Of a stretch of 34,453 nt of DNA, positions 18,031-27,778 are shown in pieces. The DNA is from Burkholderiales bacterium (GTDB lineage Bacteria; Pseudomonadota; Gammaproteobacteria; Burkholderiales; Burkholderiaceae). The first letter of the stretch is position 1; every line of letters begins with the position of its first letter. The stretch lies in contig JAGXBI010000004.1 of assembly GCA_018971155.1 (NCBI GenBank), positions 1 through 34,453 of the forward strand, read 5' to 3'. The notes beneath the pieces are model-generated. The model ran no database searches and was not told the DNA's origin. It was given only the letters and a program-made list of their open reading frames with translations. The translations under genes were made by a program, and so were the position numbers.

Positions 18031-18133
18031 TTTTCGATTCCTTTGTATAACAGCAGTTTTTCGCCAGCTCTTCTATCGCTTCGACAGCAAATCGTGTCGT
18101 GCGCGGGCCGGTAGTACAAGTGCTTCAATCAAT

Positions 18134-18162
18134 TGGCCGGGTATATCGCTATATCCCGGCCA
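18134..18162 (-). other. Intercistronic hairpin between rpoA and rplQ
   Basis: TGGCCGGG (18134-18141) pairs with CCCGGCCA (18155-18162), and inside it ATAT pairs with ATAT, leaving a short CGCT loop. It is G+C rich and lies 14 nt past the rpoA stop. The minus-strand tail is only weakly T-rich, so it is more likely an RNA-stabilising or partial-termination element than a full terminator. Confidence 0.5.
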
Positions 18163-18175
18163 GATGCCGGCAGGA

Positions 18176-19153
18176 TTATTTTTCCAATCCTGCAGGCGGC
18201 CAATTTTCAAGCTTCATCCCCAAGGTCAGGCCACGCGAGGCGAGCACTTCCTTGATTTCATTGAGCGACTTCCGACCGAGATTCGGCGTTTTAAGCAACT
18301 CGTTCTCGGTGCGTTGGATCAGATCGCCAATGTAGTAAATGTTTTCCGCCTTCAAGCAATTAGCCGAGCGGACGGTCAACTCGAGATCATCGACCGGACG
18401 CAACAGAATCGGATCGATTTGCGGCGCACGCGACGGCGCTTCGCTGGCGGCCTCGGTACCTTCCAGTGCAGCGAATACCGACAACTGATCGACCAGGATC
18501 CGGGCAGATTGGCGAATCGCTTCCTCCGGCGAAACAACGCCGTTGGTTTCGATATTCATGACCAACTTGTCCAGGTCGGTGCGCTGTTCGACGCGCGCGC
18601 TTTCGACTGCGTAGCTGACACGCTGCACGGGTGAGAACGAAGCGTCCAGCACGATACGCCCGATGATCTTGGCACTGTCGTCACCGTAGCGGCGCACATT
18701 CCCCGGCACATAGCCACGACCGCGTTCCACCTTGATCTGAACGTCGAGCTTGCCACCCTTTGCCAGGTGAGCGATCACATGATCAGGGTTGATGATCTCG
18801 ACATCATGGGGCACTTCGATATCGCCGGCGCGCACTACGCCTTCACCTTCCTTGCGCAATGCGACGGTCACTTCGTCGCGATTGTGCAGCTTGAATACCG
18901 CACCCTTCAGGTTCAACAGGAAATTGACTACGTCCTCTTGCACGCCGTCGATAGTGGAATATTCGTGCACCACACCGGCAATCGTGACCTCGGTAGGCGC
19001 ATAACCGACCATCGAAGACAAAAGCACGCGGCGCAACGCGTTCCCCAAGGTGTGGCCGTAACCGCGTTCGAAGGGCTCCATCACGACTTTGGCGTGATGT
19101 TCACCGATCGGCTCAACCGCAATGATCTTGGGTTTCAACAAACTGGTTTGCAT
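18176..19153 (-). CDS. rpoA: DNA-directed RNA polymerase subunit alpha
   Basis: This 325-residue protein has the N-terminal dimerisation/assembly domain ([23 protein letters not shown] near residue 30) and, after a linker at about 235-245, the C-terminal DNA- and activator-binding domain with [23 protein letters not shown] and the helix-hairpin-helix [16 protein letters not shown]. Both are complete and length is standard. ATG 19153 has AAGGAAA upstream; an in-frame ATG at 19216 adds 21 residues unlike the family. It lies between rpsD and rplQ in the alpha operon. Confidence 0.98.
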   Translation of the reverse strand: MQTSLLKPKIIAVEPIGEHHAKVVMEPFERGYGHTLGNALRRVLLSSMVGYAPTEVTIAGVVHEYSTIDGVQEDVVNFLLNLKGAVFKLHNRDEVTVALRKEGEGVVRAGDIEVPHDVEIINPDHVIAHLAKGGKLDVQIKVERGRGYVPGNVRRYGDDSAKIIGRIVLDASFSPVQRVSYAVESARVEQRTDLDKLVMNIETNGVVSPEEAIRQSARILVDQLSVFAALEGTEAASEAPSRAPQIDPILLRPVDDLELTVRSANCLKAENIYYIGDLIQRTENELLKTPNLGRKSLNEIKEVLASRGLTLGMKLENWPPAGLEK

Positions 19154-19223
19154 AGGTTTCCTTTTCAATACCCTCGGCTCGTTACACCGATAAGGCTGAC
19201 GGCTGACAACCTGCACGAAGCGC

Positions 19224-19248
19224 CAGGCACGCCAAACCGGCGCGCCTG
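19224..19248 (-). other. Intercistronic hairpin between rpsD and rpoA
   Basis: Positions 19224-19233 pair with 19239-19248 over 10 bp with one G-T wobble around a 5-nt loop. It lies 7 nt past the rpsD stop in the 102-nt gap before rpoA. No T tract follows on the minus strand. Confidence 0.5.
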
Positions 19249-19255
19249 TGCTCGA

Positions 19256-19879
19256 TTAACGCGAGTACAACTCGACAATCAGGCTTTCATTGATATCACC
19301 TGCGATATCGCTGCGTTCCGGCAATTGCTTAAAGGTACCTTCCATCTTCTTCGCGTCTACCGCCACCCAAATCGGAAACCCGATCTGCTCGGCAAGCGAC
19401 AGAGCTTCCTGAATACGCGTTTGCTTGCGCGCTTTCTCACGCACCGCCACAACATCACCAGCCTTGACCTGCATCGACGGAATGTTGGCGACCTCACCGT
19501 TGATGGTAATGGCTTTGTGTCCAACCAATTGGCGTGCCTCGGCACGGGTGGAACCAAACCCCATCCGATATACAACGGTGTCGAGACGCGACTCCAGCAA
19601 TTGCAGCAAATTCTCACCAGTGTTTCCGCGGCGGCGTTCAGCAGCCGCAAAATAACGGCGGAACTGGCGCTCCAACACACCGTAAATGCGCTTGACCTTC
19701 TGCTTTTCGCGCAACTGGTTCCCGTAATCCGACGTACGGGCGCCAGACGTACGGCCGTGTTGGCCGGGTTTGCTGTCGAGCTTGCATTTGTCGGACAGCG
19801 AGCGACGGGCGCTCTTCAAAAAGAGGTCGGTTCCCTCGCGACGCGAGAGTTTGGCCTTGGGGCCTGTGTAACGTGCCAC
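19256..19879 (-). CDS. rpsD: 30S ribosomal protein S4
   Basis: This 207-residue primary 16S-rRNA-binding protein begins [20 protein letters not shown]. The S4 RNA-binding domain lies at about 97-160 ([32 protein letters not shown]). The zinc-ligand cysteines of the C+ form are absent, with only Cys32 present, so it is the zinc-free type. In E. coli S4 is the translational repressor of the alpha operon. ATG 19879 follows AAGGAAC. A terminator-like hairpin with T7 lies just upstream, in the 128-nt gap to rpsK. Confidence 0.98.
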   Translation of the reverse strand: MARYTGPKAKLSRREGTDLFLKSARRSLSDKCKLDSKPGQHGRTSGARTSDYGNQLREKQKVKRIYGVLERQFRRYFAAAERRRGNTGENLLQLLESRLDTVVYRMGFGSTRAEARQLVGHKAITINGEVANIPSMQVKAGDVVAVREKARKQTRIQEALSLAEQIGFPIWVAVDAKKMEGTFKQLPERSDIAGDINESLIVELYSR

Positions 19880-19890
19880 GGTAGTTCCTT

Positions 19891-19923
19891 AAAAAAACTC
19901 ACGCAGCGGAGAAATCCGCTGCG
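19891..19923 (-). terminator. Terminator-like hairpin in the rpsD leader
   Basis: CGCAGCGGA (19902-19910) pairs perfectly with TCCGCTGCG (19915-19923) around GAAA (TTTC on the transcript). On the minus strand it is followed by TGAG and T7, then directly by the rpsD ribosome-binding site. It sits inside the alpha operon, so it must be read through or regulated for rpsD, rpoA and rplQ to be made. Confidence 0.65.
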
Positions 19924-20007
19924 CTAGTCTGCTCGCCAAGGCGTCAGACGGTGGGCTTATGGGTGAAAACGATAAAAATTAAACGCAGCCAAGTATTCTA
20001 GCAGAAC

Positions 20008-20412
20008 TCAGATCCGGCGGCGCTTAGGCGGACGGCAGCCATTGTGCGGGACCGGGGTCACATCCGAGATCGCCGTGATCTTGATGCCGAGGGCATTCAG
20101 CGCGCGCACAGCGGACTCGCGTCCCGGGCCCGGGCCCTTGATACGCACTTCGAGGTTCTTGACGCCATACTCGAGCGCCACCCGGCCAGCTGATTCAGCG
20201 GCAACCTGTGCTGCAAACGGGGTGGACTTCCGCGATCCTTTAAAGCCTTGGCCACCAGACGTCGCCCATGCCAATGCATTACCTTGACGGTCAGTAATGG
20301 TAATGATCGTGTTATTAAACGACGCGTGCACGTGGACCACACCCTCAGCCACGTTCTTTTTGACTTTCTTGCGCACGCGCTGCGATGCAGCATTGTTAGG
20401 TGCTTTAGCCAT
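20008..20412 (-). CDS. rpsK: 30S ribosomal protein S11
   Basis: This 134-residue platform protein contains [54 protein letters not shown] and the conserved C-terminus [17 protein letters not shown]. Length is normal. S11 contacts mRNA near the E site together with S7 and S18. It follows rpsM by 24 nt and is separated from rpsD by 128 nt, an unusually long gap for this operon. Confidence 0.98.
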   Translation of the reverse strand: MAKAPNNAASQRVRKKVKKNVAEGVVHVHASFNNTIITITDRQGNALAWATSGGQGFKGSRKSTPFAAQVAAESAGRVALEYGVKNLEVRIKGPGPGRESAVRALNALGIKITAISDVTPVPHNGCRPPKRRRI

Positions 20413-20436
20413 TCCTGTTCCTGTGTCTCTTCAACG

Positions 20437-20802
20437 TTACTTCTTCAACGACACGCCGGCCTTACGCGGACCCTTCCGCGTGCGCGCATTGGTGCGCGTA
20501 CGCTGTCCGCGGACGGGTAAGCCCTTGCGATGACGCACACCTCGGTAGCACCCCAGATCCATCAGGCGCTTGATGCTCATCGTTACCTCACGACGAAGAT
20601 CACCTTCCACGGTGAGCAGCCCCACTTGCTCACGCAGCTTCTCGAGATCAGCGTCATCCAGGTCTTTGACCTTCTTTGAATACGCCACGCCTGCTGCGTC
20701 ACAAATCTGACGAGCACGCGTACGACCAACACCGTAAATAGCGGTCAGACCGATTTCGGTATGCTGGTGGTTTGGGATGTTCACCCCTGCGATACGAGCC
20801 AT
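20437..20802 (-). CDS. rpsM: 30S ribosomal protein S13
   Basis: This 121-residue head protein begins [20 protein letters not shown]. It has the helix-two-turn-helix [11 protein letters not shown] and the C-terminal [19 protein letters not shown] block that reaches toward tRNA in the A and P sites. It is the first alpha-operon gene after rpmJ. Only 34 nt lie between rpmJ and rpsM, too short to hold the S4-binding pseudoknot found in the E. coli rpsM leader. Confidence 0.98.
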   Translation of the reverse strand: MARIAGVNIPNHQHTEIGLTAIYGVGRTRARQICDAAGVAYSKKVKDLDDADLEKLREQVGLLTVEGDLRREVTMSIKRLMDLGCYRGVRHRKGLPVRGQRTRTNARTRKGPRKAGVSLKK

Positions 20803-20836
20803 TCGTAATTCCCCAACTATATAGCGTTAAATGCGG

Positions 20837-20953
20837 TCAACCCTGACGCTGTTTATGGCGCGGGTCCGAGCTGCAGATCACTCGCACCACACCATTGCGC
20901 TTGACGATTTTGCAGTTGCGGCAAATGCGCTTAACTGATGCCAACACTTTCAT
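20837..20953 (-). CDS. rpmJ: 50S ribosomal protein L36
   Basis: This is a 38-residue gene. The product begins [15 protein letters not shown] and ends [11 protein letters not shown]. Cys11, Cys14, Cys27 and His33 form the zinc site of the C+ form of L36. L36 binds 23S rRNA in the 50S subunit. It lies between infA and rpsM, its usual place in the spc/alpha region. ATG 20953 lies 18 nt after the infA stop with GAGGGAA upstream. Confidence 0.97.
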   Translation of the reverse strand: MKVLASVKRICRNCKIVKRNGVVRVICSSDPRHKQRQG

Positions 20954-20971
20954 GACAATTCCCTCTTTTAA

Positions 20972-21190
20972 TCACCGCGCCCTAAACACGATCCGCGCCC
21001 GCGAAAGATCGTAGGGCGTCAATTCCACCGTGACTTTATCACCCGGTAAAATGCGAATGTAGTGCATGCGCATCTTGCCGGAAATATGCCCGAGTACCAC
21101 GTGGCCATTTTCCAGTTTGACCCGGAACGTGGCGTTGGGCAGGTTCTCCACAACCTCGCCCTGCATCTGTATTACGTCGTCTTTCGCCAT
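20972..21190 (-). CDS. infA: Translation initiation factor IF-1
   Basis: This 72-residue OB-fold protein begins [22 protein letters not shown] and has the conserved [39 protein letters not shown]-1 binds the A site of the 30S subunit and aids IF-2 and IF-3. It lies 8 nt after secY, before rpmJ, the arrangement usual in betaproteobacteria; in E. coli infA lies elsewhere. Confidence 0.98.
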   Translation of the reverse strand: MAKDDVIQMQGEVVENLPNATFRVKLENGHVVLGHISGKMRMHYIRILPGDKVTVELTPYDLSRARIVFRAR

Positions 21191-21198
21191 GCTTATGC

Positions 21199-22536
21199 TT
21201 ACCGGAGCGTCATATTGCCACCGCCCTTGAAGTTCGCCTTCCGGAGCAGAGATTCATATTGTTGCGACATCACGTAAGACTGCACTTGTGCCATGAAATC
21301 CATTGTCACGACAACGATAATCAACAACGAAGTACCACCAAAATAAAACGGCACGTTCCAGCGCAGCACGAGAAATTCGGGTAGCAAACAAACCAGGACA
21401 ACGTATAAAGCACCAGCGAGCGTAAGACGGGTCAAAATCTTATCGATGTATCTTGCCGTTTGATCGCCGGGACGTATGCCGGGAACAAATGCGCCGCTCT
21501 TCTTCAGGTTATCTGCCGTTTCCTTGCTGTTAAAGACCAGCGCGGTGTAGAAAAAGCAGAAAAACACAATGGCCAAGGCATAGAGCATCACGTAAATCGG
21601 CTGCCCGGGCGACAATTTGCTGGCGACATCTTTCAACCAACGCATGCTACCGCTTGCGCTAAACCAGTTGGCAATCGTCGCCGGGAACAAGATGATCGAC
21701 GACGCGAAGATAGGCGGAATCACCCCAGCCATGTTCAACTTAAGCGGCAAATGCGATGCCTGACCGCCGTACAACTTGTTTCCGACTTGCCGCTTGGCAT
21801 AGTTGACCAGAATTTTGCGCTGGCCTCTTTCGACAAATACAACGAAGTACGTTACGGCAACCACAAGCACGCAGATGACGATGGCCGAAAAGATGCCGAT
21901 GGAGCCGGTACGAACCAGCTCGAACAAACCGCCAATGGCATTCGGTAGTCCTGCGGCGATACCGGCGAAAATAATCAACGATATGCCGTTGCCCAAGCCA
22001 CGCTCGGTAATCTGTTCACCCAACCACATCAGAAACATCGTCCCGGTAACCAGGGTAATGACCGTCGTCAGCCGGAACATCAAGCCGGGATCCACTACCA
22101 ACCCGGGCTGGCTCTCGAGCGTGACGGCTATCGCAAGCGCCTGGAACAGGGCAAGGCCTACCGTGAAGTAACGGGTGTACTGCGTGATCTTGCGCTGCCC
22201 TGCCTGTCCTTCCTTACGCAGCGCTTCTAGCTGCGGAGACACCATCGCCAACAACTGCATGATGATCGACGCCGAAATATACGGCATGATCCCCAACGCG
22301 AAAATCGTGAAACGGGACAAGGCCCCGCCCGAGAACATGTTGAACATGCCCAGGATGCCGCCCTGCTGCCGCTGAAAAAGCTGCGCCAGTTGGTCCGGGT
22401 CGATACCGGGCACAGGAATGTGCGCCCCAATACGATAGACCGTCAGCGCCAGCAGCAGGAAAACCAGCCGCCGACGCAAATCGGTATATTTCGGACCTTG
22501 AGTGCTACCTTTCGCTTGGTTAGAAGTCTTGGCCAA
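21199..22536 (-). CDS. secY: SecY, preprotein translocase channel subunit
   Basis: This 445-residue protein has ten hydrophobic helices. It begins near [26 protein letters not shown] and includes the plug/TM2 region [45 protein letters not shown], the TM5/TM6 segment and [13 protein letters not shown]. SecY forms the inner-membrane channel with SecE and SecG. It follows rplO by 26 nt in the spc operon. No odd feature is seen. Confidence 0.98.
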   Translation of the reverse strand: MAKTSNQAKGSTQGPKYTDLRRRLVFLLLALTVYRIGAHIPVPGIDPDQLAQLFQRQQGGILGMFNMFSGGALSRFTIFALGIMPYISASIIMQLLAMVSPQLEALRKEGQAGQRKITQYTRYFTVGLALFQALAIAVTLESQPGLVVDPGLMFRLTTVITLVTGTMFLMWLGEQITERGLGNGISLIIFAGIAAGLPNAIGGLFELVRTGSIGIFSAIVICVLVVAVTYFVVFVERGQRKILVNYAKRQVGNKLYGGQASHLPLKLNMAGVIPPIFASSIILFPATIANWFSASGSMRWLKDVASKLSPGQPIYVMLYALAIVFFCFFYTALVFNSKETADNLKKSGAFVPGIRPGDQTARYIDKILTRLTLAGALYVVLVCLLPEFLVLRWNVPFYFGGTSLLIIVVVTMDFMAQVQSYVMSQQYESLLRKANFKGGGNMTLR

Positions 22537-22562
22537 GGATGGCTCCGTATAAACCTATACAG

Positions 22563-22997
22563 TTAAGCCGCAATCGATCCGCCAGCCGCTTCAATCGCTG
22601 CTCGCGCACCTTTCGTCGCCCCCAAACCCTTGAGCGAGATTTTGCGCGTCAATTCGCCAGAGGCAACCACCTTCGCGCTTTGACAGAGCTCGCCGACAAC
22701 CCCCGCCTGCTTGAGGACCAACAAATCGATCTCGTCAACCGGCAACTTCTCGATGTCGGAAAGGCGCACCTCACCGACAAACGCGCGCGTCAACGACGTG
22801 AACCCGCGCTTGGGCAAACGCCGTTGCAGAGGCATTTGCCCCCCCTCGAATCCAACCTTATGGAAGCCGCCTGCGCGCGATTTCTGGCCTTTGTGCCCAC
22901 TGCCTGCGGTTTTGCCCAGACCAGACCCAATGCCACGGCCAACTCGCCGTTTCGCGTGTTTGGCACCTGCAGCAGGCTTCAACGAATTCAATTCCAT
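22563..22997 (-). CDS. rplO: 50S ribosomal protein L15
   Basis: This 144-residue protein begins [32 protein letters not shown], and contains [19 protein letters not shown]15 has a long basic N-terminal extension that threads into 23S rRNA. ATG 22997 has GAGGGTAAT immediately upstream; an in-frame ATG at 23027 would run into rpmD. It lies between rpmD and secY. Confidence 0.98.
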   Translation of the reverse strand: MELNSLKPAAGAKHAKRRVGRGIGSGLGKTAGSGHKGQKSRAGGFHKVGFEGGQMPLQRRLPKRGFTSLTRAFVGEVRLSDIEKLPVDEIDLLVLKQAGVVGELCQSAKVVASGELTRKISLKGLGATKGARAAIEAAGGSIAA

Positions 22998-23019
22998 ATT
23001 ACCCTCGCTCCCTCGTGAG

Positions 23020-23202
23020 TCAGCCAACGACCTTCACCAGGTACGACACCTTGTTGATCATGACTCGCACAGCAGGTGTATCTTGCAACTCACTGACTGA
23101 ATTGAGGCGGCGCAGACCCAGGCCACGAACCGTAGCGCGATGCGACTCGCGAGTACCGATAAGGCTCCGGATCAATTGTACTTTGATGGTATTTTGCGAC
23201 AT
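23020..23202 (-). CDS. rpmD: 50S ribosomal protein L30
   Basis: This 60-residue protein begins [35 protein letters not shown], the L30 core, and ends [10 protein letters not shown]. An in-frame start three codons upstream (23211) is possible but the family starts at 23202. It lies 14 nt after rpsE and before rplO, the standard spc order. Confidence 0.97.
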   Translation of the reverse strand: MSQNTIKVQLIRSLIGTRESHRATVRGLGLRRLNSVSELQDTPAVRVMINKVSYLVKVVG

Positions 23203-23216
23203 GGTGCCCACCCGGT

Positions 23217-23735
23217 TTAGCCCAAAATCTCTTCAACCGACTTACCGCGCTTGGCGGCAATGTCAGATGGCGTTGACTGCTTGCTCAAACCATCAAGCGT
23301 CGCTCGAACCAAGTTGTAGGGGTTGGTCGAGCCGAAGCTCTTGGCCACCACGTTCGTCACGCCCATGACGTCGAAAACAGCCCGCATCGGACCACCGGCG
23401 ATGACGCCGGTACCATCCTTGGCCGGTGCCAACAATACCTTCGACGCACCGTGACGACCGCTGATTTCATGCTGCAGAGTACCGTTCTTCAGGGGCACTT
23501 TGAACATGTTACGGCGAGCCTGTTCCATCGCTTTTTGCACGGCAACGGGGACTTCCTTCGCCTTACCCTTGCCCATGCCGATACGTCCGTCGCCATCGCC
23601 AACCACGGTCAGCGCGGCGAACCCGAGAATCCGGCCACCTTTCACCACCTTGGTCACGCGATTGACCGAGATCATTTTCTCGCGAAGGCCGTCATCACGT
23701 TCGTCAGCCTGAACTTTCGCTTGCATCTTTGCCAT
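23217..23735 (-). CDS. rpsE: 30S ribosomal protein S5
   Basis: This 172-residue protein has the double-stranded-RNA-binding N-terminal domain ([46 protein letters not shown]) and the C-terminal domain with [39 protein letters not shown]5 helps shape the mRNA entry and decoding region. An N-terminal extension of about 20 residues ([17 protein letters not shown]) is ordinary for this group. Confidence 0.98.
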   Translation of the reverse strand: MAKMQAKVQADERDDGLREKMISVNRVTKVVKGGRILGFAALTVVGDGDGRIGMGKGKAKEVPVAVQKAMEQARRNMFKVPLKNGTLQHEISGRHGASKVLLAPAKDGTGVIAGGPMRAVFDVMGVTNVVAKSFGSTNPYNLVRATLDGLSKQSTPSDIAAKRGKSVEEILG

Positions 23736-23748
23736 GACGAATCCTTAC

Positions 23749-24114
23749 TTAAAACTTGAGGCCGGCATCGCGCGCGGCATCAGCAAGCGCCTTCACACGG
23801 CCGTGATAGCGAAAACCGGCGCGATCGAAAGCAACGCTTTCCACGCCAGCGGCCTTCGCCTTTTCGGCGATACGGCGTCCGATCAGTTCGGCTGCGGCGA
23901 CGTTGCCACCCTTGCCCTCTTTCCCTGCCAGCTCTTTGCGTACATCCAACTCGACAGTCGAGGCGCTCGCCAGCACTTTCGTGCCGCAAGGCGAAAACAC
24001 CTGTGCGTAAATGTGCAGGTTGGTGCGATGCACTGAGAGACGATGCACCTTGAGCTCTGCCAACTTGATACGAGTCTGGCGAGCACGGCGCGAACGAGCT
24101 TGTTTCTTGTCCAT
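23749..24114 (-). CDS. rplR: 50S ribosomal protein L18
   Basis: This 121-residue 5S-rRNA-binding protein begins [17 protein letters not shown] and contains [17 protein letters not shown] and the C-terminal [29 protein letters not shown] 24114 is the family start; an in-frame ATG five codons upstream overlaps rplF and is rejected. L18 and L5 attach 5S rRNA to the central protuberance. It lies between rplF and rpsE. Confidence 0.98.
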   Translation of the reverse strand: MDKKQARSRRARQTRIKLAELKVHRLSVHRTNLHIYAQVFSPCGTKVLASASTVELDVRKELAGKEGKGGNVAAAELIGRRIAEKAKAAGVESVAFDRAGFRYHGRVKALADAARDAGLKF

Positions 24115-24125
24115 GGTTGCACCCT

Positions 24126-24659
24126 TCACTTCTTCTTGGTTTCCTTGAGGATCACCACCTCATCGGCGTAGCGCACACCCTTGCCCTTATAGGGTTCGGG
24201 AGGCCGGTAGCCGCGCACTTCCGCAGCAACCTGACCAACGCGCTGCTTATCAACGCCTTTGATGATGATCTCGGTTTGTGACGGAGTCTCAGCCTTGATG
24301 CCTTCGGGCATCGCATGGATCACGTCGTGAGAAAACCCCAGTTGCAATTTCAGCGCATTGCCCTGAGCCTGAGCGCGATAACCCACGCCAACCAGGTTAA
24401 GCTTCTTCTCGAAACCTTGCGTCACGCCCTTCACCATATTGGCGACCAGCGCACGCATGGTCCCAGAAAGGGCGTTGGCTTCGCGACCATCGTCTGCGGG
24501 CTCGAACATCAGCGAACCGTTTTCGTTCTTGACGCGGACCAAGCCGTGAATGGCCTGGACCAACGTGCCCAACGGGCCCTTGACCGTCAACTCGCCCTCT
24601 CCGAGGGTGACTTCCGCGCCCTTTGGGAGAACGATAGGACTTTTACCTACACGAGACAT
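24126..24659 (-). CDS. rplF: 50S ribosomal protein L6
   Basis: This 177-residue protein has the two repeated L6 domains. It begins [19 protein letters not shown] and the C-terminal signature is [13 protein letters not shown] after [16 protein letters not shown]6 lies near the factor-binding site of the 50S subunit. It lies between rpsH and rplR with short gaps on both sides. Confidence 0.98.
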   Translation of the reverse strand: MSRVGKSPIVLPKGAEVTLGEGELTVKGPLGTLVQAIHGLVRVKNENGSLMFEPADDGREANALSGTMRALVANMVKGVTQGFEKKLNLVGVGYRAQAQGNALKLQLGFSHDVIHAMPEGIKAETPSQTEIIIKGVDKQRVGQVAAEVRGYRPPEPYKGKGVRYADEVVILKETKKK

Positions 24660-24681
24660 GCTTCACTCTCCTAACGGGCAA

Positions 24682-25077
24682 TTACGCGACGTAGCAGATG
24701 ACTTCGCCGCCCACGCCAGTGGCGCGCGCTTTGCGATCGGTCATCACACCTTTCGGGGTCGACACAATTGCAACACCCAGTCCATTCATGACCTGGGGAA
24801 TGTCATTGCGATTCTTATATACGCGCAACCCGGGCCGGGAAACTCTTTCCAGACGTTCGATAACGGGACGGCCGGCGTAATACTTGAGCGAAATGTTAAG
24901 CTCCAATTTCGCGCCGTCTTCCTTGACCGCGTAGTCGTCGATATAGCCTTCGTCCTTCAACACCTTTGCGATCGACACCTTCAATTTCGAGGAAGGCATA
25001 GCCACCGACACTTTTTCAACCGCTTGGGCATTGCGAATGCGGGTCAGCATGTCGGCGATAGGATCACTCATACTCAT
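24682..25077 (-). CDS. rpsH: 30S ribosomal protein S8
   Basis: This 131-residue primary 16S-rRNA-binding protein begins [18 protein letters not shown] and ends [36 protein letters not shown] 25077 has AGGAGAAG upstream. The open frame extends 22 codons into the rpsN gap, which is rejected. In E. coli S8 represses the spc operon by binding the rplE start region. Confidence 0.98.
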   Translation of the reverse strand: MSMSDPIADMLTRIRNAQAVEKVSVAMPSSKLKVSIAKVLKDEGYIDDYAVKEDGAKLELNISLKYYAGRPVIERLERVSRPGLRVYKNRNDIPQVMNGLGVAIVSTPKGVMTDRKARATGVGGEVICYVA

Positions 25078-25090
25078 ATTGCTTCTCCTA

Positions 25091-25396
25091 TTACCAGCTT
25101 GCTTTGGTGACACCCGGAATTTCGCCTCTGAAGGCAATTTCACGGATCTTGTTACGCGCCAGACCGAACTTACGGAAAGTTCCGCGCGGACGGCCAGTCA
25201 AATCGCAACGATTGCGTTGCCGAGTAGGATTGGCGTTGCGCGGCAACTGCTGGATTTCCAGACGCGCTGCGTAACGCTCTTCTTCCGACTTGCTGGTATC
25301 TTCGATGATTGCCTTGAGGGCGGCGCGCTTGGCAGAATATTTCTGCGCCAAACGGGCGCGCTTCTTCTCGCGTTCGATCAGTGCCAGTTTAGCCAC
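25091..25396 (-). CDS. rpsN: 30S ribosomal protein S14
   Basis: This is a 101-residue, long-form S14. It starts [20 protein letters not shown] and has [39 protein letters not shown]. The CxxC zinc motifs of the short form are absent (the site has NRCDLTGR with a single Cys), so it is the zinc-independent type. It lies 7 nt after rplE and before rpsH. Confidence 0.98.
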   Translation of the reverse strand: MAKLALIEREKKRARLAQKYSAKRAALKAIIEDTSKSEEERYAARLEIQQLPRNANPTRQRNRCDLTGRPRGTFRKFGLARNKIREIAFRGEIPGVTKASW

Positions 25397-25403
25397 GATA
25401 ACC

Positions 25404-25943
25404 TCAGTTTCTGAACGGAAATTTAAATGCCGACAGAAGCGCCTTGGCCTCTTCGTCGGTTTTTGCTGTCGTGGTAATGCTGATATTCAGACCACGCAGA
25501 GCATCAATTTTGTCGTACTCGATCTCGGGGAAAATAATCTGTTCTTTTACCCCGATGTTGTAGTTGCCGCGACCGTCAAACGCACGACCCGAGATACCCC
25601 GGAAATCTCGCACCCGCGGCAGCGAGACCGTGATGAAACGATCCAGGAACTCGTACATGCGCTGACCGCGCAAAGTCACCATGCAGCCGATCGGATAGCC
25701 CTGACGAATCTTGAACCCTGCAATTGCCTTGCGAGCCTTCGTCACAACTGGTTTCTGACCAGCGATTTTGGTCAGGTCACCGGTGGCGTTCTCGATGACC
25801 TTCTTGTCGGCGACCGCCTCGCCCAAGCCCATGTTGAGGGTGATCTTGGTGATGCGCGGCACTTCCATGATCGACTTGTAGCCAAACTGCTTCACCAGTT
25901 CAGCGACGATCTTGTCTTTGTAGATCTCTTGCAAACGAGTCAT
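25404..25943 (-). CDS. rplE: 50S ribosomal protein L5
   Basis: This 179-residue 5S-rRNA-binding protein contains [58 protein letters not shown] and the C-terminal [31 protein letters not shown]. It contacts P-site tRNA from the central protuberance. It lies between rplX and rpsN. In E. coli the repressor S8 acts at the start of this gene; I did not see a clear copy of that site here. Confidence 0.98.
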   Translation of the reverse strand: MTRLQEIYKDKIVAELVKQFGYKSIMEVPRITKITLNMGLGEAVADKKVIENATGDLTKIAGQKPVVTKARKAIAGFKIRQGYPIGCMVTLRGQRMYEFLDRFITVSLPRVRDFRGISGRAFDGRGNYNIGVKEQIIFPEIEYDKIDALRGLNISITTTAKTDEEAKALLSAFKFPFRN

Positions 25944-25961
25944 TCGTTATACTCCTTGCGC

Positions 25962-26270
25962 CTAGGCACCGACGACCGCGCCGGTCGTCTTGAGGAAGCG
26001 CACCTTCTCGCCACCCTCGACCTTGATCCCAACGCGCGAAGGCTTGCCGTTAGCATCCACCAACGCAACATTCGAAATATGGAGCGGCATCGCCTTGTCC
26101 ACAACGCCACCCGTCGTACCCTTCATCGGGTTCGGTTTGACGTGCTTTTTGACCAGATTGATGCCTTCAACGACCAGGCGGTCGCCGTCAACACTCAGAA
26201 CGGTGCCGCGCTTGCTCTTGTCTTTGCCGGTCAAAACGATGACCACGTCACCTTTACGAATCTTATTCAT
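25962..26270 (-). CDS. rplX: 50S ribosomal protein L24
   Basis: This 102-residue protein has the KOW motif near its start ([25 protein letters not shown]) followed by [36 protein letters not shown]24 initiates 50S assembly and sits by the exit tunnel. It lies 9 nt after rplN and 18 nt before rplE. Confidence 0.98.
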   Translation of the reverse strand: MNKIRKGDVVIVLTGKDKSKRGTVLSVDGDRLVVEGINLVKKHVKPNPMKGTTGGVVDKAMPLHISNVALVDANGKPSRVGIKVEGGEKVRFLKTTGAVVGA

Positions 26271-26279
26271 GGCGACCCC

Positions 26280-26648
26280 TTACAGAACCTCAGGCGCCAA
26301 CGACACGATCTTCATAAAGCGCTCGGTACGCAACTCACGCGTCACCGGCCCGAAGATGCGAGTGCCAATCGGCTCAAGCTTGTTGTTCAACAAAACGGCG
26401 GCGTTGCCATCGAATTTGACGAGCGAGCCGTCCTGGCGACGAACGCCTTTCGCGGTACGCACAACGACCGCGTTATAAATTTCGCCCTTTTTGACGCGAC
26501 CACGCGGGGCCGCATCCTTGACGGTGACCTTAATGACATCGCCAATACCAGCGTAGCGACGCTTCGAGCCGCCCAATACCTTGATACACATCACTTCACG
26601 AGCACCGGTATTGTCGGCTACATCGAGCCGGGTTTCAGTCTGAATCAT
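26280..26648 (-). CDS. rplN: 50S ribosomal protein L14
   Basis: This 122-residue protein begins [33 protein letters not shown], and contains the [22 protein letters not shown] signature. L14 is at the subunit interface and a docking site for ribosome silencing factor. ATG 26648 is the family start; an in-frame ATG at 26684 is rejected. It heads the spc segment behind a 233-nt gap that carries a good promoter. Confidence 0.98.
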   Translation of the reverse strand: MIQTETRLDVADNTGAREVMCIKVLGGSKRRYAGIGDVIKVTVKDAAPRGRVKKGEIYNAVVVRTAKGVRRQDGSLVKFDGNAAVLLNNKLEPIGTRIFGPVTRELRTERFMKIVSLAPEVL

Positions 26649-26747
26649 GGTGTTATCTTCCCAACTTAATCCAGTGCATCGCACCGGTCAGTCTTGGCCC
26701 CGTCAACGCTTACTCAGCGTCGCTTGGGTTGAATCGATCAAGAGGAA

Positions 26748-26826
26748 CCACTTTCACTGGGCTGCCGGGCCAAAAAACCAAGCAACCCCCACAGAATGAG
26801 CAAAAGAGAATTTACTCAGAAAGTGG
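26748..26826 (-). other. Long-range complementary arms in the rplN leader
   Basis: GAAAGTGG (26819-26826) near the predicted RNA 5' end is complementary over 8 bp to CCACTTTC (26748-26755), with about 60 nt between. If they pair, the spc leader forms a large hairpin or multi-stem fold before rplN. The 26649-26881 gap holds the promoter and this leader and no ORF that looks real. Confidence 0.35.
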
Positions 26827-26836
26827 AAAGTCCGTG

Positions 26837-26865
26837 ATTATACATCGAAGATCGCGGACTTGCAA
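26837..26865 (-). promoter_or_regulatory. Sigma-70 promoter for the spc segment (rplN onward)
   Basis: On the minus strand TTGCAA (26860-26865) is followed after exactly 17 nt by TATAAT (26837-26842). Its -35 box lies 16 nt past the rpsQ stop. It would drive rplN and the genes after it with a leader of about 180 nt. Confidence 0.8.
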
Positions 26866-26881
26866 GCGTTAAAAGGGCGCA

Positions 26882-27154
26882 TTAAATGATACGGGCACTT
26901 TCAAGCAGGCGCGAAACAGTCCACGCTTTCGTCCTGGAAATAGGGCGAGTTTCCTCGATTTCCACCGTGTCGCCTTCCTTGTACTGATTTGTCTCGTCGT
27001 GGGCGTGATACTTCTTCGAGCGCACGACGTACTTCCCGTACAAGGGATGCTTCACCTGGCGCTCCACCAACACGGTCACCGTCTTGTCCATTTTGCTGCT
27101 CACCACCTTGCCAACCAAGGTGCGCTTCAGCGCGGTCTTTGCGGTATCGTTCAT
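26882..27154 (-). CDS. rpsQ: 30S ribosomal protein S17
   Basis: This 90-residue OB-fold primary binder of 16S rRNA contains [39 protein letters not shown] and [21 protein letters not shown]. Its ATG overlaps the rpmC stop as ATGA, so the two are translationally coupled. It is the last gene of the S10 segment before the internal spc promoter. Confidence 0.98.
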   Translation of the reverse strand: MNDTAKTALKRTLVGKVVSSKMDKTVTVLVERQVKHPLYGKYVVRSKKYHAHDETNQYKEGDTVEIEETRPISRTKAWTVSRLLESARII

Positions 27155-27345
27155 TTTTGGCTCGCCTTCTCATTCAACACGGTACGCACACGCGCGATAT
27201 CCCGACGCACATTTTGCAATTGGCTGGTGTTGCTCAACTGTTGCGTGGCCAGTTGCATGCGCAGACCGAATTGCGCTTTCAGCAGATCCGACAGCTCCTT
27301 GTTCAGAGCCGCGGAATCCTTATCACGTAGTTCGGATGCTTTCAT
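27151..27345 (-). CDS. rpmC: 50S ribosomal protein L29
   Basis: This 64-residue two-helix protein begins [39 protein letters not shown] and contains [16 protein letters not shown]29 lies at the tunnel exit near the docking sites of SRP and trigger factor. It overlaps rpsQ by 4 nt and follows rplP by 14 nt. Confidence 0.98.
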   Translation of the reverse strand: MKASELRDKDSAALNKELSDLLKAQFGLRMQLATQQLSNTSQLQNVRRDIARVRTVLNEKASQK

Positions 27346-27359
27346 TTCAAATCCCTCAC

Positions 27360-27776
27360 TCAGGCGCCGATCTGGCGAGCGACGAAAACGGTGGCGATAG
27401 GCAGTTTAGCTGCCGCAAGGCGAAAAGCCTCGCGCGCCAACTCTTCATTGACACCATCCATTTCGTACAGCATTTTACCCGGCTGAATTTCAGCCACATA
27501 GTATTCCGGATTGCCCTTACCGTTACCCATACGAACTTCGGCGGGTTTTTGGGAAATCGGCTTGTCCGGGAAAATCCTGATCCAGATACGACCACCGCGC
27601 TTGATGTGACGAGTCATGGCACGACGAGCAGACTCGATTTGGCGCGCAGTCAATCGCCCGCGCCCTACCGCCTTCAAGCCATATTCACCAAACGACACGG
27701 CATTGCCACGCGTGGCCACACCAGTGTTACGGCCTTTCTGTTCTTTACGATATTTTCTGCGTTTCGGTTGCAGCAT
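27360..27776 (-). CDS. rplP: 50S ribosomal protein L16
   Basis: This 138-residue protein begins [17 protein letters not shown]. It contains [59 protein letters not shown], with the basic loop that contacts A-site tRNA. It lies 2 nt after rpsC and before rpmC. Confidence 0.98.
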   Translation of the reverse strand: MLQPKRRKYRKEQKGRNTGVATRGNAVSFGEYGLKAVGRGRLTARQIESARRAMTRHIKRGGRIWIRIFPDKPISQKPAEVRMGNGKGNPEYYVAEIQPGKMLYEMDGVNEELAREAFRLAAAKLPIATVFVARQIGA

Positions 27777-27778
27777 CT

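Noticed and set aside
25290-26669. 459-codon open frame on the plus strand
   Set aside because: It is antisense to rpsN, rplE, rplX and rplN, all confidently identified.
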